64,000 bases of DNA from Gordionus sp. m RMFG-2023. Its lineage: Eukaryota > Nematomorpha > Gordioida > Chordodea > Parachordodidae. Shown one piece after another: positions 10,307 to 22,606 of the stretch. Under the pieces are notes generated by a model. The model did not search any database. It was not told the DNA's origin and saw only the letters and a list, made by a program, of their open reading frames with translations. Location of the stretch: the NCBI RefSeq assembly GCF_954871325.1, contig NC_088775.1:22049561-22113560 (forward strand), in the 5' to 3' direction. The position numbers and the translations under genes are program-made. Position 1 is the stretch's first letter. Every line of letters begins with the position of its first letter.

Positions 10307-13300
10307 TATAGATAAAAACAAAAATTTTATAAAAAATGATTCTAAAACTTTTAATAGTAAGGGGAATCATAATAATTTTAGGCCAAGTGATATAAATAGC
10401 AGAAACTACCAAAACAGTAATTTCCGAAATAACGAGGGTCACTCTAGAAATTTTAGTAATAATCAATCTTCAAACAACTACAATTCAAACAATTTTGGTA
10501 GGAACAACACTCGGCAAGATTACAATAACAATTCAAACAATTATGGTAGAGATACTTGGCAAAACAATAATTATAATGGGAGAAACAATTCCTGGTCTTA
10601 CAACAATCAAAGAAATCAGAGTCAATATAATAATCGATATGGTTATCAATATCAATCCTACAATAACAACAATAATGGAGAAAATAATACGTGGAAAAAT
10701 TTTAATCAAAATATTAATCAAAGAAAACAATTACAATATAATGACATGAATCAAAGTAGCATCAATTGTAACATGAAGATTGAAGAGATTGTTGAAGAAA
10801 AAAATGACCCTACACAAAATAATAATGGTAGTGATTTTAATGTCAACAATTTAACTGAGTTTAAACTTAATGATAATGCGTTCATGACTACTTTAAAAGT
10901 AAATGATGCTACTGTTACTATGCAGGTTGATACGGGATCCAAGTTTACGATTATACCTCATGATATGGCTAAACAAATAGGTATTAAAGATCTTAAAAAG
11001 TCCACTTCTACAACTCACAGCTTATGATGGAAACTTAATTAAAATTATTGGCGTCACTCAAGTTAAAGTAACCTACGAAGGTATCACCAAACACTTGCAA
11101 GCCGTGGTCGTTAAATCTAATAAAAATGCGTTATTGGGACGTATGTGGATTAATGCCTTTAGTAATATTTTAAACAAATTTATAGCAAACATTGATACCA
11201 ACTATGAAGATGAAATAAAGAAATTAATAAAAGATTGCGAATCTAAACTGACTAAAAAACCGATCAACAAAGGGAATGTCAAGATATATCTACGTAATGA
11301 CGCCAAACCGAAAATCATACCACCTAGACGGTTACCTTATTCAAAGATAGACGCTGTTACTAGAGAACTTACGAGATGGATAGGAGATGGAGTCATTGAG
11401 CCGGTAACAGATGTCCGATGGGCAAGTCCGATAACCGCTGTCTACAAGGATAATGGGAGCGTTAGGGTTTGCGCCGACTTCAAAGACACTGTCAACCCAG
11501 CCCTTGAGGACTTCAGATACCCACTTCCAAGAATAAACATCTTATCGCTAAGCTCAAGGAAGAAGAAGTTCACCAAGATAGATTTCAAGGATGCGTTCCT
11601 ACAAATTCCCATCGACGAAACCTGCAGAGACATATTAACTATATCTACACACAGGGGGTACTACCGGTTTACCAGACTTCCTTTTGGGTTAAAAACTTCA
11701 TCTGCGATTTTTCAACAAATTATGGATCAAATTTTCAGTGACATGAAAGATGTCGTATTTTATATTGATGATCTACTAATAACGGGAAGTAGTGACGAAG
11801 TTCATTTCAACAACATAAAGAAAGTTTTTGAAAGAATACTATTTCATGGCTTAGTGCCTAATTTTGCAAAAAGCTTATTTTTCAAAAAAAAGTCTAAGGT
11901 TTTTAGGACACGACATCGACGCCAATGGGATCCACGCCAACCATGACAAGATCGAGGCGATCGTTAAAATGCCGGAACCAAAATCAGCCGCGGAATTGTC
12001 AACGTTTCTAGGCATGGCCGGTTACTACAAAAAATTTTTGAACAACTTCGCTGAAATAGCTGATCCTTTATACAAGATTGTCAACAAAGAAAAATGGGAG
12101 TGGAATTTAGAACACTCCAAAAGTTTTGATGATCTAAAGACATTGATTAGTCTTCCTCCAGCTACGTACTTTAATCCTGAATTACCCATCGGAATTGCGA
12201 CTGATGCATCTAAAAGAGGTTTAGGAGCTGTTTTGTTTCACACCGAAAAAGATGGCAAAGAAAAGCCAATAGCTTTTGCCTCGAGAACGTTAGCAAAGTC
12301 CGAGATAAATTATACCAACATTGAGCCTGAAGCTCTGGCCATTATGTTTGCTATCAAGAGATTTCAAGAATACTTGATAGGGACTAAGTTCACTATTGTA
12401 ACGGATCACAAGCCGCTAATCCATATTTTCACCAAAGGGCTCAAAGATAATAGCACCATGTCATTAAGGTTACAGAAGTGGAGTATAATTTTGGGGGGTT
12501 ACGACTTTAACATCAGATATAAAGCTGGTAAATACAATGTTGTTCCCGATTGCCTCTCAAGACTACCACAAGTAATTGATGATGACGTTATTGATGATAT
12601 CGCAATTATAAATGACTTTGGCGATATACCTCTGAGTTTTGACCAAATACGCGATCAAACTTCTAAAGATTCTGAACTATCTCAAGTTATGAATGACATA
12701 AGAAATAATGTGCCTATCCAAAATAAAATTTATGAAAATATTGAATACGAACTAAGTATCATTAAAGATTGTCTGTACAAAAGCGACAAAATAATAATTC
12801 CATCAAGTCTGAGAAAGAACATACTGAAGGCGTTACACGTAGGTCATTTGGGAGCAGAAAATTAAATCCTTAGCCAAAGATCGTATGTGGTGGTCTGGTA
12901 TGGTCAACGACATTGATTTGGAAGTCAAAAGTTGCGATGATTGTAATATTTATCATGACAATCCAAAGAAAATGCAAAATCCATGGGTAGCAGCAACTAA
13001 ACCATTTGAAAGGATACACATAGATTATGCGGGTCCATTTTTTACAAAGAATTGGTTGATAATCGTTGATGCTTACAGTAAATTTCCGGTTATAGTTCCG
13101 GTAAAGAATATTACGACTGAATTCACTTTAAAAGAAATTTATAAAATTATTTCACTATTTGGTATAACTGAAACCATTGTTACAGATAATGGTACCAATT
13201 TCACGAGCAAAGATTTTGAAAAATTTTGCAGCAATTATGGTATAAAACATGTGCTAACGTCGGCCTACCATGAGCAATCTAATGGACAAGCCGAACGCAT

Positions 13301-14755
13301 GGTGAGAACATTTAAAGCTCACATGAAAAGAAATATAAAGATTGACTTAGAAACTGCACTGGACAGATTTTTGTTCAACTATAGAAACACGCCGAATGAC
13401 ACTAGGGGAATTACACCGTCCAAGAGAATGTTTAACCGCGACATTAGAATAAAGTGGGATTTATTAAAACCTTTGGAGGATAAAGTTGATGAAGTCAACA
13501 AATCGTTACCACGAAATCGAACTTTTAATATAGGAGACTATGTTTGGTATAAGAAACAGGGTGATGATACGTGGTGCAAAGGCAGCATCAAGCTTAAAGA
13601 GAGTAACACCATGTTCCAAGTTTATACTGATAAAGGGATAGTAAGAAGGCATCTTGATCAGTTAAGGAAAAGAGAATGTTACAACAGTTTAAAATATTAT
13701 GAAATTGACCCTAAGAATTCCTAAGGGGGGAAGTGTGGACACGAAGAATGAGATTAAGATACCAATTACTAGACCAATAAGAATTAAAATTAAACCTGAT
13801 TACTTAAAAGATTACGTGCTTAAAATATAAAACGCTAAAAATATAAAAAACGCTAAAAATATAAAACGCTATGTTAACTTAAAAACCTAAAAAAATAATA
13901 TAATAATCATTATGATTTATCATCCCTTATTACATTTCTTATTATTCCGAAATTTTATTCCAAATTTCGTGCATACTATTCATATATTCGATTTGATCAA
14001 TTATTCCAAATTATATATTTTATTATTCCGAAATTCAAAATCTTATTCATATATTCGATTTGATCAATTATTCCATATTTTATTCCGATTTATTCCAAAT
14101 ATTTATATTTTGATATTCGATTGGATTAATTATTCATTAATTATTTATGAAATATGGTAATAACAATTTTGAGAAATTTGATAATAATAATGACTGAGTT
14201 TAACAAGCAAGCTATGTGACAGATTCACCATTCCTAAGGACAACTTACGATAAGGATATCAAGCTTATGATTTTATCAAACCTACGCGATTGATTCAAGC
14301 CTTCGAAAACGTATGGACTCACGCAACTCTAATAAACGATTTTATCAAACCTACGTGATAGAATCAAGCCTACAAGAACATTTGAGACTTATGCGCTAAC
14401 CAAAAAGAAACCGAGTACAATCGAAACGGGAAAAACTTCTAGGACAACAAGCTCTCGATGACTGCTGAGAAGAAGCTTTGTTCTTTGTAGAAGAGGGGGA
14501 ATGTTGATTAGTCTTATATTTTAAATTTGAATATTTATTTATTTTTAAAATATATTAACGTTATATCATTTGAATATCTTATATTATTTAAATTGATTGT
14601 TTAATATATTCAATTAACTTGTTTGATATTTTTTGTATAAATAGATTGTGATAGAAAAAAGAAGTTAGTTAATAAAATTTAAATTTATATTACTAAAACA
14701 AATTTGCTTAACCTTACTTAAAAATGATCTTATGTAAATTAAATTTCTTTCACAT
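10307..14755 (+). mobile_element. Ty3/gypsy-type LTR retrotransposon fossil
   Basis: Parts in order: an asparagine-rich gag tail (about 10310-10740); an aspartic protease with the VDTGSKFTI motif (about 10925); a reverse transcriptase with RLPFGLK and YIDDLL (about 11250-11850); an RNase H with ATDASKRGLGA (about 12195) and a chromo-like linker; an integrase with a zinc-binding head and the D-D-E residues in IDYAGPF, TDNGTNF and SNGQAER (about 12880-13500). An LTR-like segment closes the right side. The copy is broken in a small number of places. Its left part and 5' LTR are missing where the Helitron terminus begins, so the Helitron probably landed in it. The order RT-RNaseH-integrase identifies the Metaviridae. 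Confidence 0.9.
14502..14755 (+). repeat. Probable 3' LTR of the gypsy-type element
   Basis: A purine run (agaagaggggg) is followed by TGTTGATTAG. About 254 bp later the segment ends in TTTCACA, so the boundaries are TG..CA. It contains a TATA-like tgtataaatag at about 14634 and aataaaa at about 14671. An alternative LTR start is at about 13733, right after the integrase stop and a G-run. No 5' partner is in the window, so the choice is open. Confidence 0.5.
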
Positions 14756-15098
14756 AGATTTCCATTTAAAGCATAAATATGAAAATATATACATGAAAAT
14801 AAGTACATGATAACCTGGAATACATCAAAATAAATACTTGATAACCTGAATCTTGTTTATCTAAGATCATTAAAAGTCTACTACTAACCATAAGTTATAC
14901 TATTATATAAATTCCTATACACAAGTTTACATCTAAATTTAAATTCTTTTACATCTATTTTACCTTTTTCAACCTTGCCAGAATCAATTTTCCTGTTAAA
15001 ATTTTTTGTTTTAGAATTTAAAATGGGTTAGCTCATTTGTTGAAATTAGTAAAATAACCCAAATCAAATTTTTTATAAACAATATGGGGGTTATTTTT
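14756..15098. other. No gene seen
   Basis: AT-rich sequence. Two imperfect adjacent copies of a roughly 45-bp block containing acttgataacctg / acatgataacctg lie near 14790-14850. Nothing else is supported. Confidence 0.5.
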
Positions 15099-15332
15099 GC
15101 AGGCAAAGTACATTTCTTCAGCGTAAGTACTGAAGTCCCATTTAAAAAAGGTTCAGCATAAGCTGTTGAGAAAAATTTCAAGGAATTTGCAAAAGCAATA
15201 ACATGGGTTTTGTATCTGGTAAATCCCTTCGCTCCATATATAATAGTATTCAATAAAAATAGTGATGTTCGTATGATACAATCCATGCTAAAAAAATTTA
15301 AAAAAACCATTCAGCAACATATCTCATTTACA
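15099..15332 (+). pseudogene. Decayed coding fragment of unknown protein
   Basis: One + frame stays open for about 78 codons except for a single stop near 15165. It reads like real protein (GKVHFFSVSTEVPF, then EFAKAITWVLYLVNPFAPYI and SDVRMIQSMLKKFKK). It starts just after a pyrimidine-rich ttatttttgcag, which could be a splice acceptor. I do not recognise the family. It may be an old exon, a retrocopy or part of an unrecognised transposon. The opposite strand is also open over 99 codons, but with less protein-like composition. Confidence 0.3.
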
Positions 15333-15339
15333 ATCTATT

Positions 15340-16700
15340 CGATTTTATATGACTTTATGAATCACTTTTTTAAATTTGGTTATATTATCTAATGAAATCC
15401 TTTAATCATCAATATTTTTAAAACATAATCTTAAATTTAGGAGGCACCTATCCCATTTAGCACATGATATAACAACCTACACTAATATTTTTTTCGATTT
15501 CAAGTATTTTATATTATTGCCTTATTTATTGCTAAATTTTTAATAGCAACGGATACATCTTTATTTTTTATTAATCTTGTTTTAATTATAATTACATTTA
15601 AGTTAAGTATTGTATACATATTTTGATTATATTTAGCTTTTTATAAGTGACAAATATTATATCTAACCTCTAACATAACTTGAAGGGATTGGGGCTTGTG
15701 TGCTGGGTAAATTTTGAAATGTCTTCACAATTTTTTTTTTTTGAAAATACAAATCTTGAATAATAGATTTTAAGCCTCATGTCCAGTGATGCCCTTGTAT
15801 CTAACTAAATATTAATCTATATAATCAATCTTATTACAGATTTATCTAACTAAAATAATTTTTATAACCGTTTTTTGGAATTTATAAGGGTAATTGGTTT
15901 TATAATATAAAATGTTAATTCAATTTTGAAAATAATCTTATACACTTTCTTTAATATTTTGATCTTACCAGTAGCCTTCATAATTTAATTATATAATGTA
16001 TAAAAAATTATTTGGAAGGAGTTGTATTCCAAGTTAAGACTATACAGGGCCATACATAGCCTAGATCCTGCTTAGGGGAGGGGGCATATAAGGTATGGTA
16101 TTTACTACCCATAAATTATTAGGCACACTCACCTTTTCAACTTTTACTACATCATATATATGGGGGGGGGGGTGTAAATATAAATTCCATTACATTCCAA
16201 TATTATTTTTATCCTCAAATTTTATTTGTCTAAATTAACACAAATTTTTATATAATTCGTCTCAATAATGACACAAATTGTGTCATTTATACTTTTAATG
16301 TTTTATGCATTTTGATTATAATATTATTTCTATAATTATATGTTGAAGTGATGGAATCAAATCACAAGTAGTGAATTGGCATAAAATGATATCCTGAATT
16401 CCTCACAGTAGATAGGTTACATTTTTATTGCAGGGGGAAATTTTATTGTATACTTATGGTGACTGTGATTCCACTCCTCCTTTTGCAGTCTTTAGCCAGT
16501 TCCATATATGGTCATTATTGAATTTTTATTATTTTAAGTATTTTTTTTAAAAAAACTTTAATGATAATTGAAGTAATCATTTATTTGAAGAGAATTTTGA
16601 ATTTGATAAAGAAATACTTAATAAAAATAGTGAGAAGGAAATATAAAGACAATCAAATTATGTAGACCCTTATTAGCCTAGCAATAACTTCTTACATATC
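15340..16700. other. No gene seen; AT-rich repeats
   Basis: No convincing open frame. A run of ten or more G near 16160 stands out against the AT-rich background. Confidence 0.5.
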
Positions 16701-16710
16701 AAGTAGTCGC

Positions 16711-17450
16711 TTGTCAAAGCAAATAACCTATGCCCATCATTCTAAAGAAGACCATTCCTTAATTGAGGCCATAAATAATTGCAAAACTCAGATCATTGTT
16801 GATTCTCATCCCCCCACAACCCATAGACAGAAGGACTGGGATGTTCTGGTAGTTGCTTGCTGTATTGAAACTCACTTATTATCTAGCATGCAATTAACTG
16901 ACCACACTGTATTCTCTTCCCTGCTCAATGGTACTGTGCATGAGTTTCTCACCATTCCTTCTGTCAATCTTCAACTTGACACGAATGGAAGACATAGTTT
17001 ACATTGTCGCTCCTGCAATGGTCGATTCATCAGACACAGGCAATGTAATTCAATTATCCAACATGCCTTGAAATCAGCACAAATCTCATCGATACTAGAA
17101 CCCCTCGGTCTTTTCAGATCTGATGGTAAACAACCTGATGGGATCACTTAAATTCTGTGGAGGAGAGGCCAATTATTGGTATGGGACTACATGTATTGAC
17201 CCCCTTGCCCCATCTAACCAAGCCCTCAACATCATTGACCAGAAGGAACAGTTTAACACCTCAAAATACACAGGAATTACTTATGAGTTATGACCATTGT
17301 TTCATTCCAATCATTTCAACCACACTTGCCACCTTTGGCAAACTTGCCTTAGCTTTTTTTCAAAAATTTAGTATCTCAAAGCAAACACTCAGAAGAACCT
17401 CAAGAAGGGTTTTTTCTTCGACAAAGGCTTGCCATGGCAATCCTTAAAGC
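16711..17450 (+). pseudogene. LINE retrotransposon ORF, C-terminal nuclease-like domain
   Basis: The first 146 codons and their continuation in shifted frames resemble the C-terminal region that follows the reverse transcriptase in one group of animal LINEs. A cysteine/histidine cluster (LHCRSCNGRFIRHRQCN) is followed by LEPLGLFRSDGKQPDG and then WRRGQLLVWD, and ends in a helix-rich tail. The spacing of PD and WD fits a PD-(D/E)XK endonuclease-like fold; this is inference. Frame changes near 17151 and around 17200-17300 break it. The reverse transcriptase itself is absent, so the copy is 5'-truncated, as LINEs often are. A 3' non-coding tail runs to about 17680. Confidence 0.6.
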
Positions 17451-18053
17451 CAATTACATCCTTCAATGGTAGTCTACTAGCCAAAGAGTTCCTATACCCT
17501 TGCTACTTCTTATTTTTTTCCTCACTTTATACCATCCCTAGTCTTCATTGTTATTTGTAAAAATTTTCATACATATTCCTTTTGTCTCATCTTAATATAA
17601 ACTTTATTTATATGTTGATATATTTATTATCTGTTATTAAATTAAAAGGAATAAAAAGTTTGGAAAAATATTCTTAAAACTTTAGGAAATACCATTTGAT
17701 AAATTTTGCCTGAAATGCTTCCTCATACCACTCTTCCCTTCATCCACAAAAATGTATATTATATATCACTATAAACAATAATTTGAAAGAAAAATAAGTA
17801 CAAGTGAATAATTTTTTTAAATTATGACTATAAATAATTCAAAATTTTTAGTAAAAATGATTTTATAAAAAAGTGAAGACCATAATTATTATTTAAAAAT
17901 GTAACATAGCCAAAGCCTGAAATAGACGAACTTAAAGACCTCCAATAATAATTTGAGAAAAAAAATAACTTATAAGTGCACCCCCCCCCCCCCCTTCCTC
18001 CATCAAATTCCTCTCTACATTTATGGTGGGAAGCCTGGTAAGATTTGGCTTTA
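17451..18053. other. LINE 3' tail and unassigned AT-rich DNA
   Basis: The first 230 bases are probably the 3' untranslated tail of the LINE fragment. A run of about 16 C lies near 17980. Nothing else is supported. Confidence 0.4.
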
Positions 18054-18061
18054 ATATTTAT

Positions 18062-18964
18062 CAGAGACCTGCAGAGATACCATTTGTACGGCCTGGCCCG
18101 GCCCAGATTAAAAAGTTTTCGGCCCGGCCCTGATTTTTTTTCCAAAAATTTTTTACGGCCCGGTCCGGGTTTAAAAATTTTAGGCTCGGCCTGAATATTT
18201 AAAAAAAAATTCTTTAGGCCCGGCTCGGAATTTTTAAAAATTATATTCGACCTGGTATATTCAAAAAATTTATTATTTCGTATTTTATCATATTTTTCGG
18301 CGAGTATTATCATTTAATAAGCAAGTATATTAGCTAATATTGTTAAACGGCTCGTTTTGAGCGATTTTTAAAAACGGCTAACTCAATATTTTCGCCAAAA
18401 AAATATTGACTAAGCCTCGAAAATTCGATACTATATGTCTAGACATTTGCTCCTTCTATGAGCAAAATTTTCAGGCTTGCATAATATTTTTCTGGATAAA
18501 ACACTGAGTTAGCCGATTTTAAAAATCGGCTCAAAACGAGCCGTTTAACAACACTAAATATTTTTTTTTTATTCTAAACAGATATTTAGTATATTACGAA
18601 TTGATACTATAAAAAATTTGTGTAAATAAAATTTTGAGAATATACTATGTATTTATAAAAAAAATAAAAATGATATTTTTAATAAAAAATATAACATATA
18701 TTATATATTATATAATAATGTATTTAATCCTTTGCGTATTTATTCCATGGCAGGAAAACTATAATTTTATCATGTAATAGATACTATGAGTGTTAGCTAG
18801 TGTTAACTTTCACCAAACATTATATTAATCATAACTATATATAATCATTATAACCATATCTAATTGACGAATATAATAATTCATGTTGTATAAATTTTTC
18901 AAAAAAATATGGCCCGGCCCGGGTATTTTAAAAAAAAATTTCAGGCCCGGCCTGCAGGTATCTG
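18062..18964. mobile_element. hAT-type MITE with GC-rich subterminal blocks
   Basis: The ends are inverted repeats, CAGAGACCTGCAG and CAGATACCTGCAG, flanked by the exact 8-bp duplication atatttat (18054-18061 and 18965-18972). Both subterminal parts carry repeated ggcccggcc blocks separated by A/T runs. There is no transposase. An 8-bp duplication with CAG-type ends fits the hAT superfamily. A fold-back element (18337-18554) is nested inside. The left 40 bases have a relative at 60809. Confidence 0.85.
18337..18554. mobile_element. TA-flanked fold-back MITE, copy 1
   Basis: The arms of roughly 60 bp are reverse complements: aaacggctcgttttgag on the left and its complement near the right end. 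The element is flanked by TA on both sides, as in the Tc1/mariner superfamily. The centre holds a short ctatgagcaaaattttcagg-like block shared with other copies. Relatives lie at 58977-59192, about 50157-50345 and about 41598-41790. Confidence 0.75.
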
Positions 18965-18972
18965 ATATTTAT

Positions 18973-19309
18973 TAAACTACCATCTTACTTAAATTGAGTT
19001 TTTGAAAATAATGGTGATAAGGGAAAATAATACATCATCATTATTAGAAATTTATTTTAAAATATTTTATCTTATTTTTAAAGAGGGAAGGGGGTAAGAA
19101 ATAATGGTTTGCTACTTCAATTTAAGCCTTTTCATTTAAAATATGAGTAACATACCGTATTATTTTAATTATTTTTCTCCTGGCTTCATTTTTTGTTTGA
19201 GATGTATTGTTTACTGACTTATCCCATACATTCTTATAGCTTTATTCCTCCTACATTCATTAGTAATCACTCTTGACCTATTAAATTATATAGACAAGAA
19301 AATATGTTG
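18973..19309. other. No gene seen
   Basis: AT-rich spacer without supported features. Confidence 0.5.
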
Positions 19310-19925
19310 AATTAGATCGTTGGGTAGAGCAGGGCATTGTGTGTTCGGCGGAATGTGGGCGACTCTCAGGTTCCTGTGGTAAAGGCCAGAAAGTTACGAT
19401 TACGTTTACTTGGGAATAACGTTAAAATCCATATGTTGTCCAGGTTAAAATAATAACATTAATGCTAACCTAGACTGGCGACTCATGCATTAAAATACAT
19501 TTTAAAAAATGTAGATACATTTAAAAAAATGTAGATACATTAAAATCCTCCTTAGTTAGAGGAATGTGAAAGGCATTTATATGAAAAGTTTTTCAAAAGC
19601 GTCTACTTCAATCAATTTTTTCTACAACTGTCTTTATTATATGCACACTTTTAATATATGAATCATCAGTCTATATTAGTATTAATGTCATTGGGTTAAG
19701 TACCCGTTGCCAAACATTGAAAAAATACGCTTGAAAGATAGTAAGTATTTATCAAAGTTGGTTTTTCGAACGCATACCCGCAGTTGAAAGTTAAAAGAGA
19801 GATGTGAGGCTTATTAAGGATTACCACCTCTAAGAGATTATTCGCATTTTGTAGGCTACCATTTGGCTTAAATGTGTCGGCATCAATGTTTCAGAGATTA
19901 ATCAAGATTTGTTTAGGAGTATTAT
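19310..19925 (+). mobile_element. Ty3/gypsy reverse-transcriptase fossil
   Basis: Recognisable reverse-transcriptase segments are WVEQGIV (about 19320), YPLPNIEK (about 19700) and FCRLPFGLN (about 19845). The piece is old and heavily broken, with no LTR or other domain attached. The first 80 bases recur in inverted orientation at 20010-20080. Confidence 0.65.
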
Positions 19926-19989
19926 AACGTAAAATATTTGATTATCACCAATATATTTTGCAGTATTTTTATTGTTTATCCTCAAATTC

Positions 19990-20240
19990 CCTCTGTCCTT
20001 CATCACAGGTACCAGAGGTGTCGCCTACTCCACCGGGCACACAATGCCCTGTTCTACCCAATGATCTAATTTAATCAATACCTCTCTCCCTTACTCAAAG
20101 AATATCTACATAATCTTTCAAGCACCCGGTTATCTATCAAAAATCTATATAAACATTTACCAACCTAGCCACTACCACCCGCGTCTCACTAAAATTTCCA
20201 CTATGGCTTTATGAGAGAAAGAAAAAAACGAAAGAAATAA
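19990..20240 (-). mobile_element. Ty3/gypsy reverse-transcriptase fossil, opposite strand
   Basis: On the - strand it shows EQGIVCPVE and ATPLVPVMKD, the N-terminal reverse-transcriptase block of gypsy-type elements. It is about 80% identical to the start of 19310-19925 and lies head to head with it. Short, broken, no LTRs seen. Confidence 0.6.
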
Positions 20241-21602
20241 AGACGCTTTGAATCCTAAAAAGAGTTATATTATGGCTGACAATTACTTTTTTTTAGAAAG
20301 ATCGCCACCCATTCCTTTACTAATTTTCATTATTCTATTGATCTATTAATCAATAAAACAAATATAATGAATTTCTAATTAGACAAAGCAATTCCCCCCT
20401 CCCAAGCTTAATCTTGCTCGATGTAAGGGGTTTACTCAAAAAATAAAGCCGGCTTGTTTTACTACGGTTTCCAAATTATTACAACTACTGGGCTAGATCT
20501 CCTTTCTATTTTATCTATCACTTTTTCAAAATAAAATAAAATCAAGATTTATAGAAAATAAATATAACCTTTGATCATTTTTAAAAAAAATGATTATAGA
20601 ATTAATATATTCGTAACATATGTTTTGATTTTAAAAATTAAAATAATAAAATAAATCAAATGTAAAATTGAATCTCTTGTGTTGTATAGTTGTAATATTT
20701 TGTGACATCGTCCATCCGTGATCCAATTCAGTTATACATTATTCTTAGATGGGTAGGTCAGTGCCATCGCCCACCTTATAATTATAAAAGCGATAACAGA
20801 AGAAAGAACCAAAGGGAGGAAGAGAAAAAGAGAAAGAAAAGATGGATTTTTTTTTATTATTTTTGAGTGTTGAGAGATTTGTAAATTGATACATATTTTT
20901 TCCCAATTAACAACAAACAGCCAAAAGTCTGAGAATTTTGATATCTCTCCCCTACACCCCCCCCCCCCCCCTTATATTTCTCTTCTCTAAGCAGTATCTC
21001 ATTTTAAACAATAATTTAAAAGAAACTACCAATTATTTAGTTAAGATTTATGTGAAACACCTCACTCAATTGTACCCCCCTCCCCCCCCCATATAATCCG
21101 GCTACGCATGGATGTTGCATCTTGCCTAAAATCTTTATTATTTTTAACAACTTAAATTTTTTTTTAGTTATTATTGTGATAGCTGGTATTCTGTTAAGTT
21201 GTGATGCTACTAAGATTATTATTTAAGCTCAACTATATAATGTATGGGCACTATATTTTATTCTACTTGGTTATGAAAGAAAACTGATAATGATGATGAA
21301 CTTTATTTTAACTGTCGTTTTGTCAATTTTGTTTTTTTTGGAAATGTATTGTTATTTTATGAAAATATATTGTTATTTTATGAAAATATATTGTTATTTT
21401 ACTTACAATCACCTTAAAATAAAATTTTATATTTTTGAATGTTATCTCAGCATGCTTTATGCATAAATATAAAATAATAAAATTAAAATTCCAATGTTTC
21501 AGGAATCCTAGAGTCATTGCCTAAATCCTATTTAAATTTATGTTTCCTTTTTTTTCTCCTTCTACTTGAAGGAAAAGGTCAATATATTGTAAAGTGCCTT
21601 AT
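20241..21602. other. No gene seen; contains C-tracts
   Basis: AT-rich. Runs of 12 or more C occur near 20957 and 21080. Three near-copies of a 21-bp unit (tattgttattttatgaaaata) lie near 21345-21400. Confidence 0.45.
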
Positions 21603-21905
21603 GATCTCCTAGCCCATTAAAAAATAATTTCGGTTCGGGCTGGGTCGGGCCTAATATTTTTTTTAAATTTCGGGCCGGGCCTGGTCGGATACAAAGTTTT
21701 AAATGTAATATTACATTTTGTCAAATAAATTATTATATTTTAAAATTCTTGCAAGAAACAAGGCGCTATTTTTTTTATTTATAGGATATTTTTTTACAAT
21801 AAAAAAAATTAAAATTTTCTACATTTAAATAAATTCGGGCCGGGCAGGACAATTTTTTTAAAAAAAATTTCGGGCCGGGCTTGAAAAACTGGGCCCGATG
21901 CAGAT
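21603..21905. mobile_element. GC-block MITE of the hAT type, degraded
   Basis: Both ends carry cgggccgggc-type blocks. The right end, read backwards, is GTGATCTGCATCGGGCC, and the left end is a degraded version (TATGATCTCCTAGCC). No clean target duplication is visible. It is related in design to 18062-18964. Confidence 0.5.
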
Positions 21906-22480
21906 CACAACCTTACACTGTTTTTGTTTAAATGATAATTAATTTTTTTCCCCACATATCACGGTTTTTATTGAGAGAAAGTGATAATGATTATATTCGA
22001 ATGATCTTAGTCTAGGTTCGCCCACGGACAAATTGGTTCTCTCACCCTTGCCACACGAAAGTTTTTTTTTCAGTTCTGACTGGACTTGAAAATTTGATAG
22101 CGGATTTCCTAATTACTAATTTTTCTTACCTTCTAATTTAATTTGGGCATAATATAAATTATCTATTAATTCAAATCAAAGATTAACACTAAACGATTAA
22201 TAGCTATATTTAACCATAATAATCATATCATATCAAGCACGTAACGATTCCTAAATTGTCATCATATTTAATTTCATACCCCTCAGCTGTTGATAACATT
22301 ATTTTCCGATTTTTTATTATATATAAATATTGTTTATTATAATTATTTACATCATGTCATAATATATAAGCAATAAATTCTAGTAGCTATGATATATTAT
22401 TAAATGTTAATTAACTTTCGGATCTATGGTCATCTTAATACCAAATATATGTGATAAATAAAGTTAAATAAAAGTGCTAA
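21906..22480. other. No gene seen
   Basis: AT-rich spacer between a MITE and the LINE 3' region. Nothing is supported. Confidence 0.4.
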
Positions 22481-22606
22481 GTACATCATATTGGCGGAAA
22501 CGTTATGAACAATATTCCTGGTGATACTGAAGGCAGATAAAGAAATGATAAGAAAGTTAGATTCAAAAGTCTCTTCTTCTTCTCCGTTTTATGGCGATTT
22601 CCAGGT

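Noticed and set aside
10533-10730. Open frame on the - strand
   Set aside because: Shadow of the Asn-rich gag-like coding stretch on the + strand.
13733-14501. LTR starting right after the integrase stop
   Set aside because: Kept only as an alternative: the purine run and TG..CA borders at 14502-14755 are better, and no 5' partner exists to decide.
17828-18313. 161-codon - strand frame with GPG repeats
   Set aside because: It is the translation of ggcccggcc blocks of the MITE at 18062-18964 plus flanking DNA.
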